Assembly: GCA_033439685.1 (NCBI GenBank)
Contig: JAUEDM010000007.1
Span: forward strand, 1,798,001-1,862,000
Source of the DNA: Apodospora peruviana
Taxonomy: Eukaryota; Ascomycota; Sordariomycetes; Sordariales; Lasiosphaeriaceae
Reading direction: 5' to 3'
Length of the DNA stretch: 64,000 bases
Shown here: positions 33,953 through 45,952 of the stretch, piece by piece
How the letters are laid out: every line of letters begins with the position of its first letter
How positions within the stretch are numbered: position 1 is the stretch's first letter
Made by a program: the position numbers and the translations under genes
The notes under the pieces: model-generated
What the model saw: the letters and a program-made list of their open reading frames with translations, nothing else
Databases searched by the model: none
What the model was told of the DNA's origin: nothing

Positions 33953-35823
33953 CTTGAAGCAGAGGCTGTCTTTGACAATTTTCACTGCTCATCGCAGATC
34001 TGGAGAAGGGTGCTTTATCCATAGCTAGTACTGCCGGTCGTTCCGATTTTCAGCAGGCTCAGTACCTATTTTCAGACTCATTGTACGGGTTCCTTAATCC
34101 TGACTACTGTTAGTAACTGATATGCAGGCACAGGTAAATGATGTCAGTCAGTTCTCCACGCGAATGGATCGGAACGAGTCATTGGAATCGGGTTCGTGTT
34201 CCTTCCCAGGTTGTCACTTGATGGCGAAAGGTCAGCCGGTATTTCCCGGTCCACCTTGGCCACAGCCGCAACACCCGCCTGTATGTCCACTAAGAACATG
34301 GCAGTTTGCACTAAAAAGCGGGCGTTCCCGCCGCTTGTTCGGTGGCCGTTGACTTGACTCTTGTTCCAACTCCCTTTAACTCTTTTATCCAATTTGGGAA
34401 TCCGAAAACGCGCTGCCGAAGTTAACCGAACCGAAGGCCTTACCAAGGTCGCAACAGACACTGTTTAGGAGGTGAAAAGACGAGTTGATGCGGTGTGACC
34501 TTTGAGACGGCGGCGGTCTACGAAGTACGGATTACAGCAATCAGCTACCTTATAGAATAAGCCAGCGATACGAACCGGAGAGCAGACCCTAATCCAAAAG
34601 CTATGCCTTCGGGAGAAATCGGAGGGTGAGACAACCGCAGCAGTGGCCTTTGTCCCTCGTGACTTTTGATGTCCAGCTTGTCGGAATCGACAAGCCATCA
34701 AGCGAGTCTAGGTGCCTACCTGTACCTAGGTTACCTTATGCATTTGCAAAATCGTATACCATGAGAAACGGCAGAACGAGATAAAACTCCCATCGTTGAA
34801 ACTCGTTCGGCCATTCTTTCTTTTCTTTGTTGTCCTGCCCAAGGTAGGTAGTTATGGCGCTTGAATAATGGAGAAACGGACATATCTCAACTGGCAAGAT
34901 GGGAGTTATAAGAGTCAATGTCGCCGGGTTCCATAGTTGTCTCTCAAGTCTCAGCGACCACGGTCACTCCACAAGAAACAAGGGCAGATGACAACAGTGC
35001 ACAGCCCGGCTTGAACTGCGCTTCAATTTGGAGAATGAAGTGCAATCAAGGTTGCACAACGGGCAGGCAGGCACGGAGTAACATCTGATTTGTCCTCGTC
35101 TCGAGTCCGGCAAGTGACAGGTTAATTGGATCGGGAGGGGAGGAGTGTCGGTTCGTCGCAGGAGCAAGGAATTTCCTGGTCCAGCAATCGCGCTGTGGGG
35201 TCGCGGGGGTTTCAGCCAGGCACAACTTGGAGCTACCGGGAAGTGGCAGGGCAGGTGCTGTCGCTGTCGCTGTCGCCGCTGCCATAGCAACGCGAACGAG
35301 AGGTGTTTATTCTCCTCAGCCAATCAGAGCTGTCGTCGCACTCGACAGGCGAACGATACCTTAAACACCGCCGACCCGCGCCCTCCATCATTGACGTTGA
35401 TCTTTAATCACGAATCGCCCGCGCAAACAAGAACAGCCCCCAATATCAGAGTCACCAGTATAGCTGCGCATTCCCTCCTTCAAAGGTCGCTTTCTGTTGT
35501 CAACATCGCCGATATTCGCATCGCCAATCCATCCATCCATATACTATTTGCATCGTCTCTGCCTGCTTTTTACCGCCAAACATACCTTTGTTTTTCCGCA
35601 AGCAGTGTCGCAAGCGCATGTTGTTGTTATTTCCTCGCATCATCATCAGTTTGCGCTTTTCGTCAATTCGGTTGAGAATACGTGCAACCCGCTATGACAT
35701 TGCTATAGCAAATACGTAGCACCAGCAAGTCTATTGAACATTGCCAACTGGCTCTCTGCCGCCGGAAGTCCTCGATTCACCCCGCGACATCCGCTGTGAT
35801 AGCATCTCCTCCGCCGACCGAGC
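33953..35823. other. 1.87 kb divergent intergenic region (NADH dehydrogenase/BUD4)
   Basis: It contains the promoters of both flanking divergent genes. Short frames on both strands (for example 105 codons at 34144-34461 on the minus strand) lack any identifiable feature. A TACCTAGG-type cluster lies at 34706-34735. The BUD4 side is pyrimidine-rich with TTTGC/ATCC words, as expected for a long fungal leader. Confidence 0.5.
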
Positions 35824-38800
35824 ATGGCCTCTGAGGAACCGGTAGGTTACACTTGCGCGTTTGCATCATCGTGTGCTCTCCAGCATTGTACTGACGGCTT
35901 CGCAACTTCAGGTGCATCCTCTGCGCCTATCCAAAAACACTCCCATGTCGCCTCCTGCCAAACCGCTGCCTCGGCCGCTGTCCGAGATCTCTCCAACTGA
36001 GAAGAGAAGAAATTCGCCAAGCTGGAACCAGACCTCAAAGGTAAGTCAACACGCATTCCCGCTCCCATTTGAGACCTCGCCCGCTGATCCCTCGTGTTGC
36101 GCACAGAAAATGACTCTGAACACCGACTCCTCTCCATTCCAGTCCTCTCCGTTGGACGCCGCTACCTCGCCCCGTCTCTACTGGCAGAACCGAGGTTTGA
36201 ACTCGGAGAACAGCCCGTACGGTGGCCGCTCCGGTTCACCCTCTCCGACGCGCCGCTCTTCAATCGAACGTCTGCAGAAGGCGTCACGTGTCAAGAATAG
36301 CAGCATCCTTGCTCTCGAACAGAAGCAGGAATACGACCCCACCAGGATACCACACGTTGAGCGACCTCTAGCCAAAGTCCAGGGCAACGCGTACGCTGGT
36401 ACCGGCATCGGTGGACTTCGCTCCGAGACTCGTGGCCTAGGTCACCATAGGAGCCAGAGCAAGACCGACATCCCAATCTATAGCCCATCCAAGGTTGAGT
36501 TCCCTCCGCCGACTTCCTCCTCCTCAGCACGGCCGCCGACACCTAGCAAGGAACAAACATCCCCAATCAAATCTTCGCTCTCGACTGGCCGTTTTAAGAG
36601 TAGCTTTGACCACGAGAAAGGAACTTGGGCAGCGGAGACCTCGTATGGTGAATGCGAGCTTCCGGATGGCAAGATCCTCCATCGCCATGCAAAGAGCGTC
36701 ACTTTCGACGCAGCACCGCCCCAAGTCAACGAGTATGAGATGGCCACTCCGGATTTGTCCTCGATTGGGAGCAATTCCAGAGAAGGGAGCTACGATTCGA
36801 TTGACGATGATGAGGAAGAACATTATTTTATGCAAGCCGGAGACGGCCACGAGGACAGCTTCGATGCATCGCTAGAGGATACCGACAAGACTCCAGTTGT
36901 CGGCCCGGATGACTGGCGCCAAGACGCTCAGGAGGAGCGATTTGAGAATAGTCCACTGCCTGAGGATGCTCGGCCAATGGGGAGACCGGAACACGATCGG
37001 ACTGACTCGTCTGCTTCTAATGGAGACCACAGACCTTTGCCACCGTTGCCCGGCATGGGCCAGCTCACCAGAAGCCATTCAACTTCTTCAAACGGCCTGT
37101 CTGCGACGGCTGAGCGCATGCTTGGTGCACATAGGAGCCTGCCCTCCCCACCACCAGCTGCGACCACCAAGTCCGAGATCCAGAATATTGGTAACGGAAA
37201 GATGACTCTGGAGGAGCGCCTGAGGCTTATGATGCTGTCAGATGATGGCAAATCGGCAGCTGAGCAGCAACGGGAACGCCGCATGAGGCGCGCTGGGGCT
37301 CGTGAGCGAACAGAGAGCCAGACTCCAGAGCGAGAAACTCGCAGCCCGAGCGCTCAGCCCGAGGACGATGAGGAAGACGATACCATCGGAGAACTATCGT
37401 GCCTCGAAGAGTATCAGCTGCCTCCTCGCATCTCGCGGGAATCCATTCTACGTCGGGTCAACGGCAATTTGATGGAGCGGGAATCGGACTACAACTTCTC
37501 ATCCCCAGTTCCCAGTTCATCTCCAGAACGTCCAACCATGCAGTACGACCCCGATGTGCCGATTCCTAGCACCGAGGATTCCACCATGGATTTTGAGAGC
37601 GAGGAAGAGGGTAGCGTGATTGTGACTCGAAACCATGATGACAAGGATGTCGACCCGTACACAATCGCCGATATGTACCAGGGATCTGAGACACATGAAG
37701 ATGACCGCAACGGGGACATGGATCATCTTGATAACGATACTGAGAGCCAGTACTCTGACGACGAGCCCCCTAAGTCAGAGCCACGGGAAGCAGAAGACGA
37801 CCAAGTACCTACTCCAAGGGCGACAACGCCTGTTGGTGAATCGGTGGTGCCAAACCAGGACAGTGGACTTGGCGACTCACTAGGGATATCCGAGGGCAGC
37901 AAGGAGAATGACTTCACCAAAGGATTGGAGTCTTTCATGCTTGCTAAGCCTGAAGAGCCGGCGATGGCCAGTGAGCCTGAGAAACACCAGATAGCCGATG
38001 CCCAGGCATACGTTCAACGCCCTGTCACACCGGACCAGAAGCTGAGAAGGTCACTCACAAAACCTGAGTACGATGGCTCTGGATGGGGCGAGCCCGAGGA
38101 TGAGTATGAGGAGCCCGGGACCCCAGACTCTGTCATCCACCATCCCATGCCAGACAGTGATGTGGAGGAGGAGGAGGATTCTCAGGACTTGCCCGCAATC
38201 CCGGAGCGAATTGCAACTATTAAATCCGCCTCTGGCTCAAAGCTCAAGACTAGACCGTCGGCAACCCCATCTGACATTATGGCCATGCGAGAGGCTCGTC
38301 GCATCGTCAGTCGTGAGGTACCCGGTGTCCCACCAATCCCAGAGCGCCACCGCAATCGCATCTCCCGAGACATGGAACCGGAGCTTTCTGAGTCTACCGG
38401 CGATGATTTCCTCGAGCGACACCCTAGTTTCAAGAAGCGCAGTCTCACACTGGACCTTGACCTCGGTCTCAGTCTGGACAAGGATTTTGAGCGAGTTATT
38501 GAGGCACAAAAGGTTGCTAACCACCAAGTTCCTATTGTCTCTCCGATCCCACCATCTAGTTCTTCTCGACATGGACAAGTGTCTATGCAAAAAGAAACAA
38601 AACGTACAGTTCCAGATGGCTTTGACACTAACACCGGCCACCGGAAACAGCGCGGCTACCTGATGCGCCAAAACACCAAGCTTGTTGCTGCCAGCGACAA
38701 GGAGACTGAAGAGTTTCGCGGATATAGATCAGCAGGAAACTCACCCGTCAAGCAGACACGGCCCCAATCTTGGACCGTTGAGCCTTGGAATGGCCAGGCG

Positions 38801-40358
38801 AGAAAACGAAGCGTCAAGAAACGACCTGTCGCAACTGGACCGGCTCCGCCGCTGCCTGGCCAGGAGAGTAACGCGACAGCCTTGAACCCTCTGACTGAAG
38901 AGGACATCGCCGCTGAGATGTCAACTGGAGAGAGTGGCGAGCGGGGCAGACTCTTCGTCAAAGTGATGGGTGTTAAGGAGCTTGATCTGCCTATCCCGAG
39001 AAGTAAGTCGCTCACGATTGGATCTGCGTGACATATATCTGACTATTTGTAGACGAGCGAACATGGTTCAGTCTAACACTGGACAATGGCGTTCACTGTG
39101 TTACCACAGCATGGCTGGAGCTTGCCCGGAATGCGCCCATCGGCCAGGAGTTTGAGCTTGTCGTGCCTAATGATCTGGAGTTCCAACTCACGCTTAACGT
39201 TAAGCTAGAGCAGCCGCCTGCGCCCAAGAAGGTGATTCAGCAGTCTCCTACTAAGATCAGTAAGCCAAAGACGTCGACCTTCAGCAGAGTGTTTGCGTCT
39301 CCGAAGAAGCGCAAGGAGATGGAGCTCCGGCAGCGAGAAGAGGAGGAACGCCAAGCACAGCAGCAGCGCGAGGCGCAAGCGAGGCAAATGAAGAATGCCC
39401 AGCCCAATGCCTGGGATCTGCTTTCTCCACTTGCGGCAGAGGACGGCAGCTTTGCTCGGGCTTATGTCTGCCTTAAGGAGCACGAATCTCGATGCTTCGG
39501 GCGTCCGTACCAGGTTGACGTTGCCGCCTTTAACGAGTGGGCGACCGAGGAGGCGGGCTTCGCCTCGAGCGTCAAGAGCAAGCGCGGAAACACTGCTGTT
39601 GTCCGCCGCGCGCCGTACAAGATCGGCAAACTGGAGCTTCAGCTCCTGTTCGTACCGCGTCCCAAGGGAGCGACCGACGACGACATGCCTAAGAGCATGA
39701 ACTCCTGCATCAGGGAGATGAAGGCTGCCGAGGAACGACTTTCTCACAACTGGGAGGGCCATCTCAGTCAGCAAGGCGGAGACTGTCCAGTACGTTTTCT
39801 TACGCACAACTCCAACCTTACTATTTTTTACAATCCGCTAACACTCGTTTTTCCTAGTACTGGCGCCGCCGTTACTTCAAGCTAGTAGGCACTAAACTGA
39901 CGGCGTACCACGAGGCAACGAGACAGCCGCGTGCGACCATCAACTTGGCGAACGCCAAGCGGTTGATCGACGACCGGCGGGCGCTGACCGAGAAGGAGAC
40001 GACGGGCAAAGGCGGCAAGCGGCGTCGGTCAGCCTTCGCCGAGGAGGAAGAAGGCTACATGTTTGTCGAGGAGGGCTTCCGCATTCGGTTCAACAATGGC
40101 GAGCTCATTGACTTCTACGCCGATAGTACGCAGGACAAGGACGGCTGGATGAAGGTCCTGTCGGAAGTCATTGGCCGCGATAGTATCGGTTCGTCTTCTG
40201 GTACTGGCGATGATGAGGCTGGTTCGTCAAGGGCCAAGGGCAAGTGGTGCGAACTCGTCCTTAAGCGGGAGGAGGCGCTCCGTCGTCGGGCTGAGCAGAA
40301 TAGTAGTGCTGGTGGTGGGCGGAGGGTCCATTCTCGGACGAAGAGTATGTATGTGTGA
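35824..40358 (+). CDS. bud4: BUD4-like anillin-related scaffold (septation/polarity) with PH domain
   Basis: Five exons are predicted: 35824-35841 (18 nt), 35912-36040, 36107-39002, 39053-39789 and 39858-40358. The product is 1426 residues. It starts MASEEPVHPLRLSKNTPMSP; PLPRPLSEISPTEKRRNSPS and the Ser/Pro/acidic-rich N-terminal two-thirds are disordered, with short motifs typical of fungal BUD4. The anillin-like segment is at about 985-1235 (GRLFVKVMGVKELDLPIPRN, ERTWFSLTLDNGVHCVTTAW, SFARAYVCLKEHESRCFGRP). A PH domain is at about 1255-1375 (YWRRRYFKLVGTKLTAYHEA to DKDGWMKVLSEVIGRD). Family members mark septum or bud sites, bind septins and act with the GTPase BUD3/RHO4 module to assemble the contractile ring in hyphae. 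Intron 36041-36106 is 66 nt without an in-frame stop, so retention would add 22 residues. The gene is convergent with HIS6. Confidence 0.92.
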
Positions 40359-40936
40359 GTGAAGGAAGGAAGGAGCAAGGCTGGCAATGAGAGTTGAGCT
40401 CCGCTGCTTGCTTATCTCCTTACTCGGCTTCACGTGCACACATACACATATATGCATGGTACATGTTTGGTTTCGATTCTCTTCGTTCGTTTGAGACTTG
40501 ATTCCGGTCTCTCGCTTTCACACACTACTATCTTGGTTTTTTATTCCTACTCGTCGTCGGGTGGGCATTGAGGCCGCTTTCTTTGATGAATGACAAACGA
40601 ACGGACGAGCGAACAATGGCTGGGTGGGCATGGGTATAATATGGTAGTGATGTCTTCTTCCCTGGCTGTCTGTCTGTTGGTGTTACTGTATAATAGGATG
40701 CGGCACTGGGTATGAGCGAGCGGGTTTGATGGATAAAACTGGGAGAGCAAGCAGTGTGTGTTGGTGTGTGCAGATATTCCGTATTTATTATCAAGTTCAG
40801 AGAGAGAAGTTTCTGTCGTTGGTTTCGTCTTTTGTACACCCGTATTTATTGCTTCTTTTACTTCCTCGCGCACTCTTGTTTAGTCATACGCTGTTTTGTC
40901 CTCGTTGAAAAAGTTTGAACTATGCAAAACCCCCTT
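40359..40936. other. convergent 3' spacer between BUD4 and HIS6
   Basis: This 578 bp spacer has only short frames and T/G-rich sequence, consistent with overlapping 3' untranslated regions. Nothing else is seen. Confidence 0.65.
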
Positions 40937-41915
40937 TCATTGCCTGTTGTTCCACTCAATGCACTCGGCCAGCGTGACGCCGCTACCGCCAAAACAGTCC
41001 AGCGCACTACCGATGGTCAGGTCGACCTTGCCGTCACTCAGCCTTTTCACAGCCTCGAGATCCTCAAGGTTCCTACCGCCGCCCGCGTAGGTCACGGGGA
41101 TGCTGCACCACTCGGCCAGTCGTTTGACTAGATTCTCGTCGACGCCCTTCTGCAGCCCTTCGATGTCGGCGGCGTGGATGAGAAACTCGCTGCAGTATGG
41201 CTCGAGGCTCTTGATTGATTCTGCCCAAGAAAAGGAAATCAGTAATCATATTCATAAGGGAAGAAGACAGAAGAAGAGAATGTAAGTGAACTAACCCTGG
41301 TTCACTTCCAAGTCGGTGATGGTCTGCCACTTGTTCATGGCCACGAACCACGAGTTGTCGCCGCGACGACGGCAACTGAGATCAATGACGAGCTTGGTTT
41401 TGTTGCCGCCGAGTGCGACGAGAACGGCGTCAAGTCTCTGCTGGGAGAACTTGGCGTCGGGGAAGAGATAGGATGTGATGATGACCTTGTTTTTACACAA
41501 TTTTTATAAACAAATCTCATCAGCCTTTAATGATCGTCGTCTTACTTTTCTTAAAACAGCAATATATGTATAGTTGTCTTTACTAGCTACCGATATCTCA
41601 TCTCATTCATCTCACCTTGTCGGCACCGGCTTCTATCCACTCGGGCGCGTTCTTGTCGGTGATCCCGCCGCCGACCTGCAAAGCACCGGGCCAAGCCGCC
41701 AGAGCCTCCCGGGCCGCCTCGCTGTTGCCCGGACCGAGCATAATGACGTGGGCGCCAAGGAGGTTGTTATCGCGGTAAAGCTTTGTAAAATACGATGGCG
41801 GATGCGGCGAGACGAAATTCGTCTTGAGCGCAGCCGTCTCGCTGTCCAGCGTCCCACCGACGATCTGCTTGACCTGCCCTGCGTGGAGGTCGATGCATGG
41901 TCTGAACCGGGTCAT
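40937..41915 (-). CDS. his6: HIS6/HisA, ProFAR isomerase (histidine biosynthesis)
   Basis: Three exons are predicted: 41616-41915, 41296-41485 and 40937-41220, encoding 257 residues. The enzyme, 1-(5-phosphoribosyl)-5-[(5-phosphoribosylamino)methylideneamino]imidazole-4-carboxamide isomerase, performs the Amadori rearrangement that is the fourth step of histidine synthesis. It is a TIM barrel. Visible hallmarks are MTRFRPCIDLHAGQVKQIVG with the catalytic Asp (residue 9), the phosphate-binding LQVGGGI, the second acid in KLVIDLSCRR, and the second phosphate loop VTYAGGGRNLEDL, then VDLTVGSALDCFGG. The second intron is 75 nt (GTTAGT, GGGCAG). The first is 130 nt and ends in AAG after an A-rich stretch; this acceptor is required by protein continuity (GADK|VIITSYLF). 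The gene is divergent from FAF1. Length and motifs are full. Confidence 0.93.
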
Positions 41916-42352
41916 CTTTCTGGGTTGTTGTCGTAAAGAAAACTGATAAGGAGAACAAAAGAGGGGGCCGGTTTCGGGTTCGGTCAGGAATACCGGTCCG
42001 GATCAGAGCTTGGTTCGGAGGCGGTTACCGTTGGGTCGTCACACGAAGATGGAGGGGCTCCGGATCGGGTTTGAATGAGTCCATTCAAGCTTTCCTGTCG
42101 GCACGATGGGATTACCCCCACTAAAGTTTCAGTGGCTTGGTGCTGAAGATGGCGGGGTGCCTTGCATGGGGAAGGGGGCTGGCCGCTGTCGATCACCGCC
42201 CAGTTGGGGGGTGTGATCAGAGAAGCTAAAAAAATATTTGACCACCAGCCCAGTTTACATCGGCAGCATCCTCGACCACGACCACCATCACCACTCACCA
42301 TTCGCATTCGAAGTAGCCTCGACCACGACCGTGCTGCTCAAAACTGTCCACT
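41916..42352. promoter_or_regulatory. shared divergent promoter of HIS6 and FAF1
   Basis: The two ATGs are 437 bp apart. TGAGTCC at 42076-42082 matches 6 of 7 positions of the CPC1/GCN4 target TGASTCA, about 160 bp upstream of the HIS6 ATG. This would fit amino-acid-starvation control known for histidine genes, but a single 6/7 match is weak. Confidence 0.35.
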
Positions 42353-43519
42353 ATGCTAGGAAAACGAAAGACTAGACCCTCGGAAGAACCAGGGGAAGAT
42401 GACGACTCTGCCGCCGCCGCCCGAGCCCTTCTGAGGAAACACTTTGAGGCACGTTTCAAACCGTTGGCCGTGTCCGCCGCGCCCGCCACCCCCGAATCTA
42501 AAAGAGACGCCGACGATTCCGATAGCGAAGGCGATGACTACGGCAGCGACCAAGACAAAGATACCGTCTCCGACGACCAATCCGAGTCGGAATGGGAAGG
42601 CGTCTCGGAGGACGGGCAAGAGGAAGACAGTGGTATGAAGCAAAGGGTCTATGTGGTGGTCGAGAGACGGGGGAATAGGCTGACAATGTCAACGCAAAAC
42701 AGACAGCCGTCGTGTCGAGGTGGTCGACCATACCGTGGCCCAGCCCGTGATCACATCATCCATGACGAAGCGAGAACTCAAAGCATACCTGGTAAGCTTC
42801 ACTAATGATCCTCTGACCTGATATTCCCCACTCGTAACTCCTTCCTTCCAATCTTATATGTCATCCAATATGCCGCGCGAACCAGACATACATGCTGACA
42901 GGATCAGTCTTCCCGACCACCGAGCCACGCGGCGCTCGACGCAGCACAGAAGGAAACAGTGAGCGCAAAAAAGGCTTCCAAAGAGGACGAGGATAGCGCA
43001 GCGTTCCTGGCCAACGACCTGGCTCTGCAGCGGCTGATTTCCGAGTCACACATCCTGGCCGCGGCGGGCGGAAACAGTTCTCATTACCTATCGACCTCGG
43101 CTGAGGCGTCGGCGGCCGCCAACAACAAGACGTTTGTCGAAGGCCGCACGCGCCGCAAGACCACCGACCTCCGGATACAGGCGCTCGGCGCGAAGCAGAG
43201 CATCCTGGCGCAGTCCAAGATGCCCATGGGCATGCGCAAGGGCATCAACCAGACGGCCCTCTCGCGCGAGGAGAAGCGCCGCCGCGAGGCCAAGGAGAAC
43301 GGCATCATATTAGAGCGGCAGTCTGCCGGTGGCAAGATGAAGGCCGGTGGTAGTAGTAAGAAGCGCTCGGGCGAGCAGCCGGTTGACTTGCCGGGCGTGG
43401 GAAGGATGCGCGGCGCCGAGCTGCGGATTAGTGCCCGTGACGTGCGGTCCATCGAGGCGTCGGGGCCTAGAGGTCCGAAAGAAAAGAGCAGGAAGAAGAG
43501 CCGGGGTAGGCGGAAGTGA
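42353..43519 (+). CDS. faf1: FAF1-like 40S ribosomal subunit assembly factor
   Basis: Three exons are predicted: 42353-42632, 42703-42791 and 42902-43519 (introns 70 and 110 nt). The product is 328 residues. It starts MLGKRKTRPSEEPGEDDDSA, followed by RALLRKHFEARFKPL and an acidic Asp/Ser tract. The middle has SRRVEVVDHTVAQPVI and MTKRELKAYL. The C-terminal part carries the conserved block DLALQRLISESHIL, then GRTRRKTTDLRIQALGAKQS, MPMGMRKGIN and REEKRRREAKENGIILE, and a Lys/Arg-rich nuclear tail (EKSRKKSRGRRK). This arrangement matches yeast Faf1 and the human C1orf131 family, an SSU-processome-associated protein needed for 18S rRNA production. No catalytic motif is expected or seen. Frame continuity supports both introns. 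Confidence 0.85.
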
Positions 43520-45952
43520 ACAGCGACAATTGTGGTACGGCGGTGGCGGTGGTGATGATGATGGTGATTGCATCTCACCGCCTCTATTTCCTCTCAAAAT
43601 CCGCGGCGTTGCCTTCTCGTTGGCTCGCTACCAGTCTACATTGGGCATTGATCCGATGCTGCTTTCTACCCAAGGACCCGGTGGACATGTCAGGGTATTT
43701 CCGTTCTTGTTTGTTCGCTAGCTTCCTTGTTTGAGCACAACCTGGGACAAGGGATTTTGCTCAGTGCGCGTCCCATCCTTGGAGATCTGCCATGTTATAC
43801 TACTTTCACCCCTTAGATGATACCCGTTTGTTTCCTAGAAGTGGAATACATATCGCCGAGATGATCTATATGTCTAGTCACTCATCGCTGAAACAATGGA
43901 TTCCAAAGTTCGTAGTTGTTTCTTCTCTGACTAGACTACCCCGGTATCATTCATCAGTCGATCTATTCGTGATACCGTCTGCAAACAATGTGATGGAAAT
44001 TCTCAGGGCGGAGAGAGGGTGATCCATTCGCGCCGGTTGTGATTTGTGACCTTGCAGCCTTTGTTCAGTGTGTTTGTCCCACACATCTTCAGTTACCTAG
44101 GGGTCTTTCTTTACCCAGGACATGGTTCGAATAGTCAGTTTGACGTTAGGAACTTGATAGAAGGTAGCATGTCAGTCAGTCAATACGGACCCCGGAACTA
44201 CAAAGTAACTCAAACTACACCTAATTAACACATTGTCATCATACCTGTAGGAGCCTAGGGTGTTGTGGTTCTATGTATACCTACACAGAGTCGGAAGATG
44301 GTAGACAACTTAGACCAGAGACATGTGTGTCGTAGCCAGATTTTGGTTAGGGGCAGGTAGAACTAAACAGATCAGACTGAAACAAAGGAACCGAACCGAA
44401 CTGAGCTGAGACGAGTGAACTGAATTAAAAAGTTGAGGTTGTATCAAACCCTCGCCTCTCCCCCCCCCCCCCCAGTGTAACGATGTCATCTGTAACTGTG
44501 ACTTGAGTGTCGGTCTATTGTGCCACCCACGACTTGTTCTTTTCGAAACCAAACAAACGGACCACCACCCGACACCAACCAACCAGGCACGATTATAAAC
44601 GGGAAGTGTGATGTTTCATCTATACTACTAGTACATACTACTGCTGGACTTCACCTATTCCTAGACTTTGGAGAGGCACGACGACATGGCCAAGGTAAGG
44701 TATGGTGGCATTTAAGTTTTAACGATGAACGCCGCACCGATTATACCTGCCCTGCGTACGGATACATCCCCCATTCCTAGGTACACACAACAACAATAGC
44801 AAGCTGGAAGACAAAGAGAGAGAACAGGTTCTAGAATGGAAGGCAAAAGACTTCAGGTTACCTAAACTACGTACCTTACATGTTCAACGGCACAGCACAA
44901 CAAACGTGGCGGCCATTGGAAAGGGCACAACCAAAAAAAAGCAATACTATAACAATATAGAAAAGGAACGGGTTATACAAGCCCGGCGGGCCGGTCGGTC
45001 GGTGGTGTGGTCCCCGCGCGGAGAAATCCATACCTAGGCCTGCTGGGTAAGGCAGACAAGGCTGATATACGATCTTGGGATCGACGGCCGTCTCTCCCTG
45101 GGCATCCATCCTTCTTTGCGCGTGAGCGGGTGGGTGGGCGAGTGAGTGGCCAGCCAGCCCTGACCAGACCTCACCTAACGCTGGTCCAAAACGATTGAAC
45201 CTAGATCAGATGATTCATAACCAGTTATTCATTCCTTGGTTTTGGCCTTTTGGCATCCTTGTCTGTCTGGTGGTTCAGATGAAGCCAAGAAAGTCACTCC
45301 CGAATGAGATTGATGCTTATTAGTTTGTACATGATTGTTGAATCAATGATTCGCACTGTCACGAAAATGACAGTTATCAAAGATAAGCTCAAGGAAATGG
45401 CCCTGTAACCTGAACTGTTTGTAAATTCCTAACAAATCCATCGCATCTGCTCCTCGCATGGTTTACAACAATAGTAAAGATGGGTAGAAAACACTTATAT
45501 ATGTATGTACAGATTGCTGTCAGTGAGCCTATATTCCACTGTAAACGAATATCGGGTACTCGTGGAAACACGCAATTGGTGTGTTCCGAACATGAAAGAG
45601 AAATAAAAAGAATAAGATAAAATAAAAACATGCCAAAAATACTCGAGTAGAATAGCAAAACCATTGCCGCTAGACTCTATGGTGATGCATGTCTTTTTTG
45701 TGGTGCCGCGCAAACGCAATGTCCGGCGTCGTAAACAGAAGAAAAGAAAAGGAAAAAAGAAAGTCTGTACGAAGGCTAGAGTAGAACGCCCTTGGCTAGT
45801 CCAAGACCAATGCCAAACCCCCACCGATGTAGATAAAACATAAATGAAGTATAGATCCTAGTGACCCATTAATCGCTGCAATCGAGAAAGGACCGCCCAC
45901 ATAACTGTACAAGATACCCCACATGCGTCGTCGAATCGTCGCACCGTCAAGC
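43520..45952. other. 2.4 kb convergent intergenic region (FAF1/STE12)
   Basis: This region lies between convergent 3' ends. It includes a 14-nt C run at 44460-44473 and AT-rich sequence around 45590-45630. No gene, tRNA or other element is supported; GGTTCGAATA near 44123 resembles a B box, but no A box or acceptor pairing accompanies it. Confidence 0.55.
44460..44473. repeat. poly(C) tract, 14 nt
   Basis: A homopolymer run of 14 C lies in the spacer between FAF1 and STE12. Confidence 0.92.

Noticed and set aside
34144..34461. 105-codon minus-strand frame upstream of the NADH dehydrogenase
   Set aside because: It lies in the promoter region and has no domain; the basic N-terminus could mimic a presequence, but nothing follows it.
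44100..44140. GGTTCGAATA resembling a tRNA B box
   Set aside because: No A box at the right distance and no acceptor-stem pairing on either strand.
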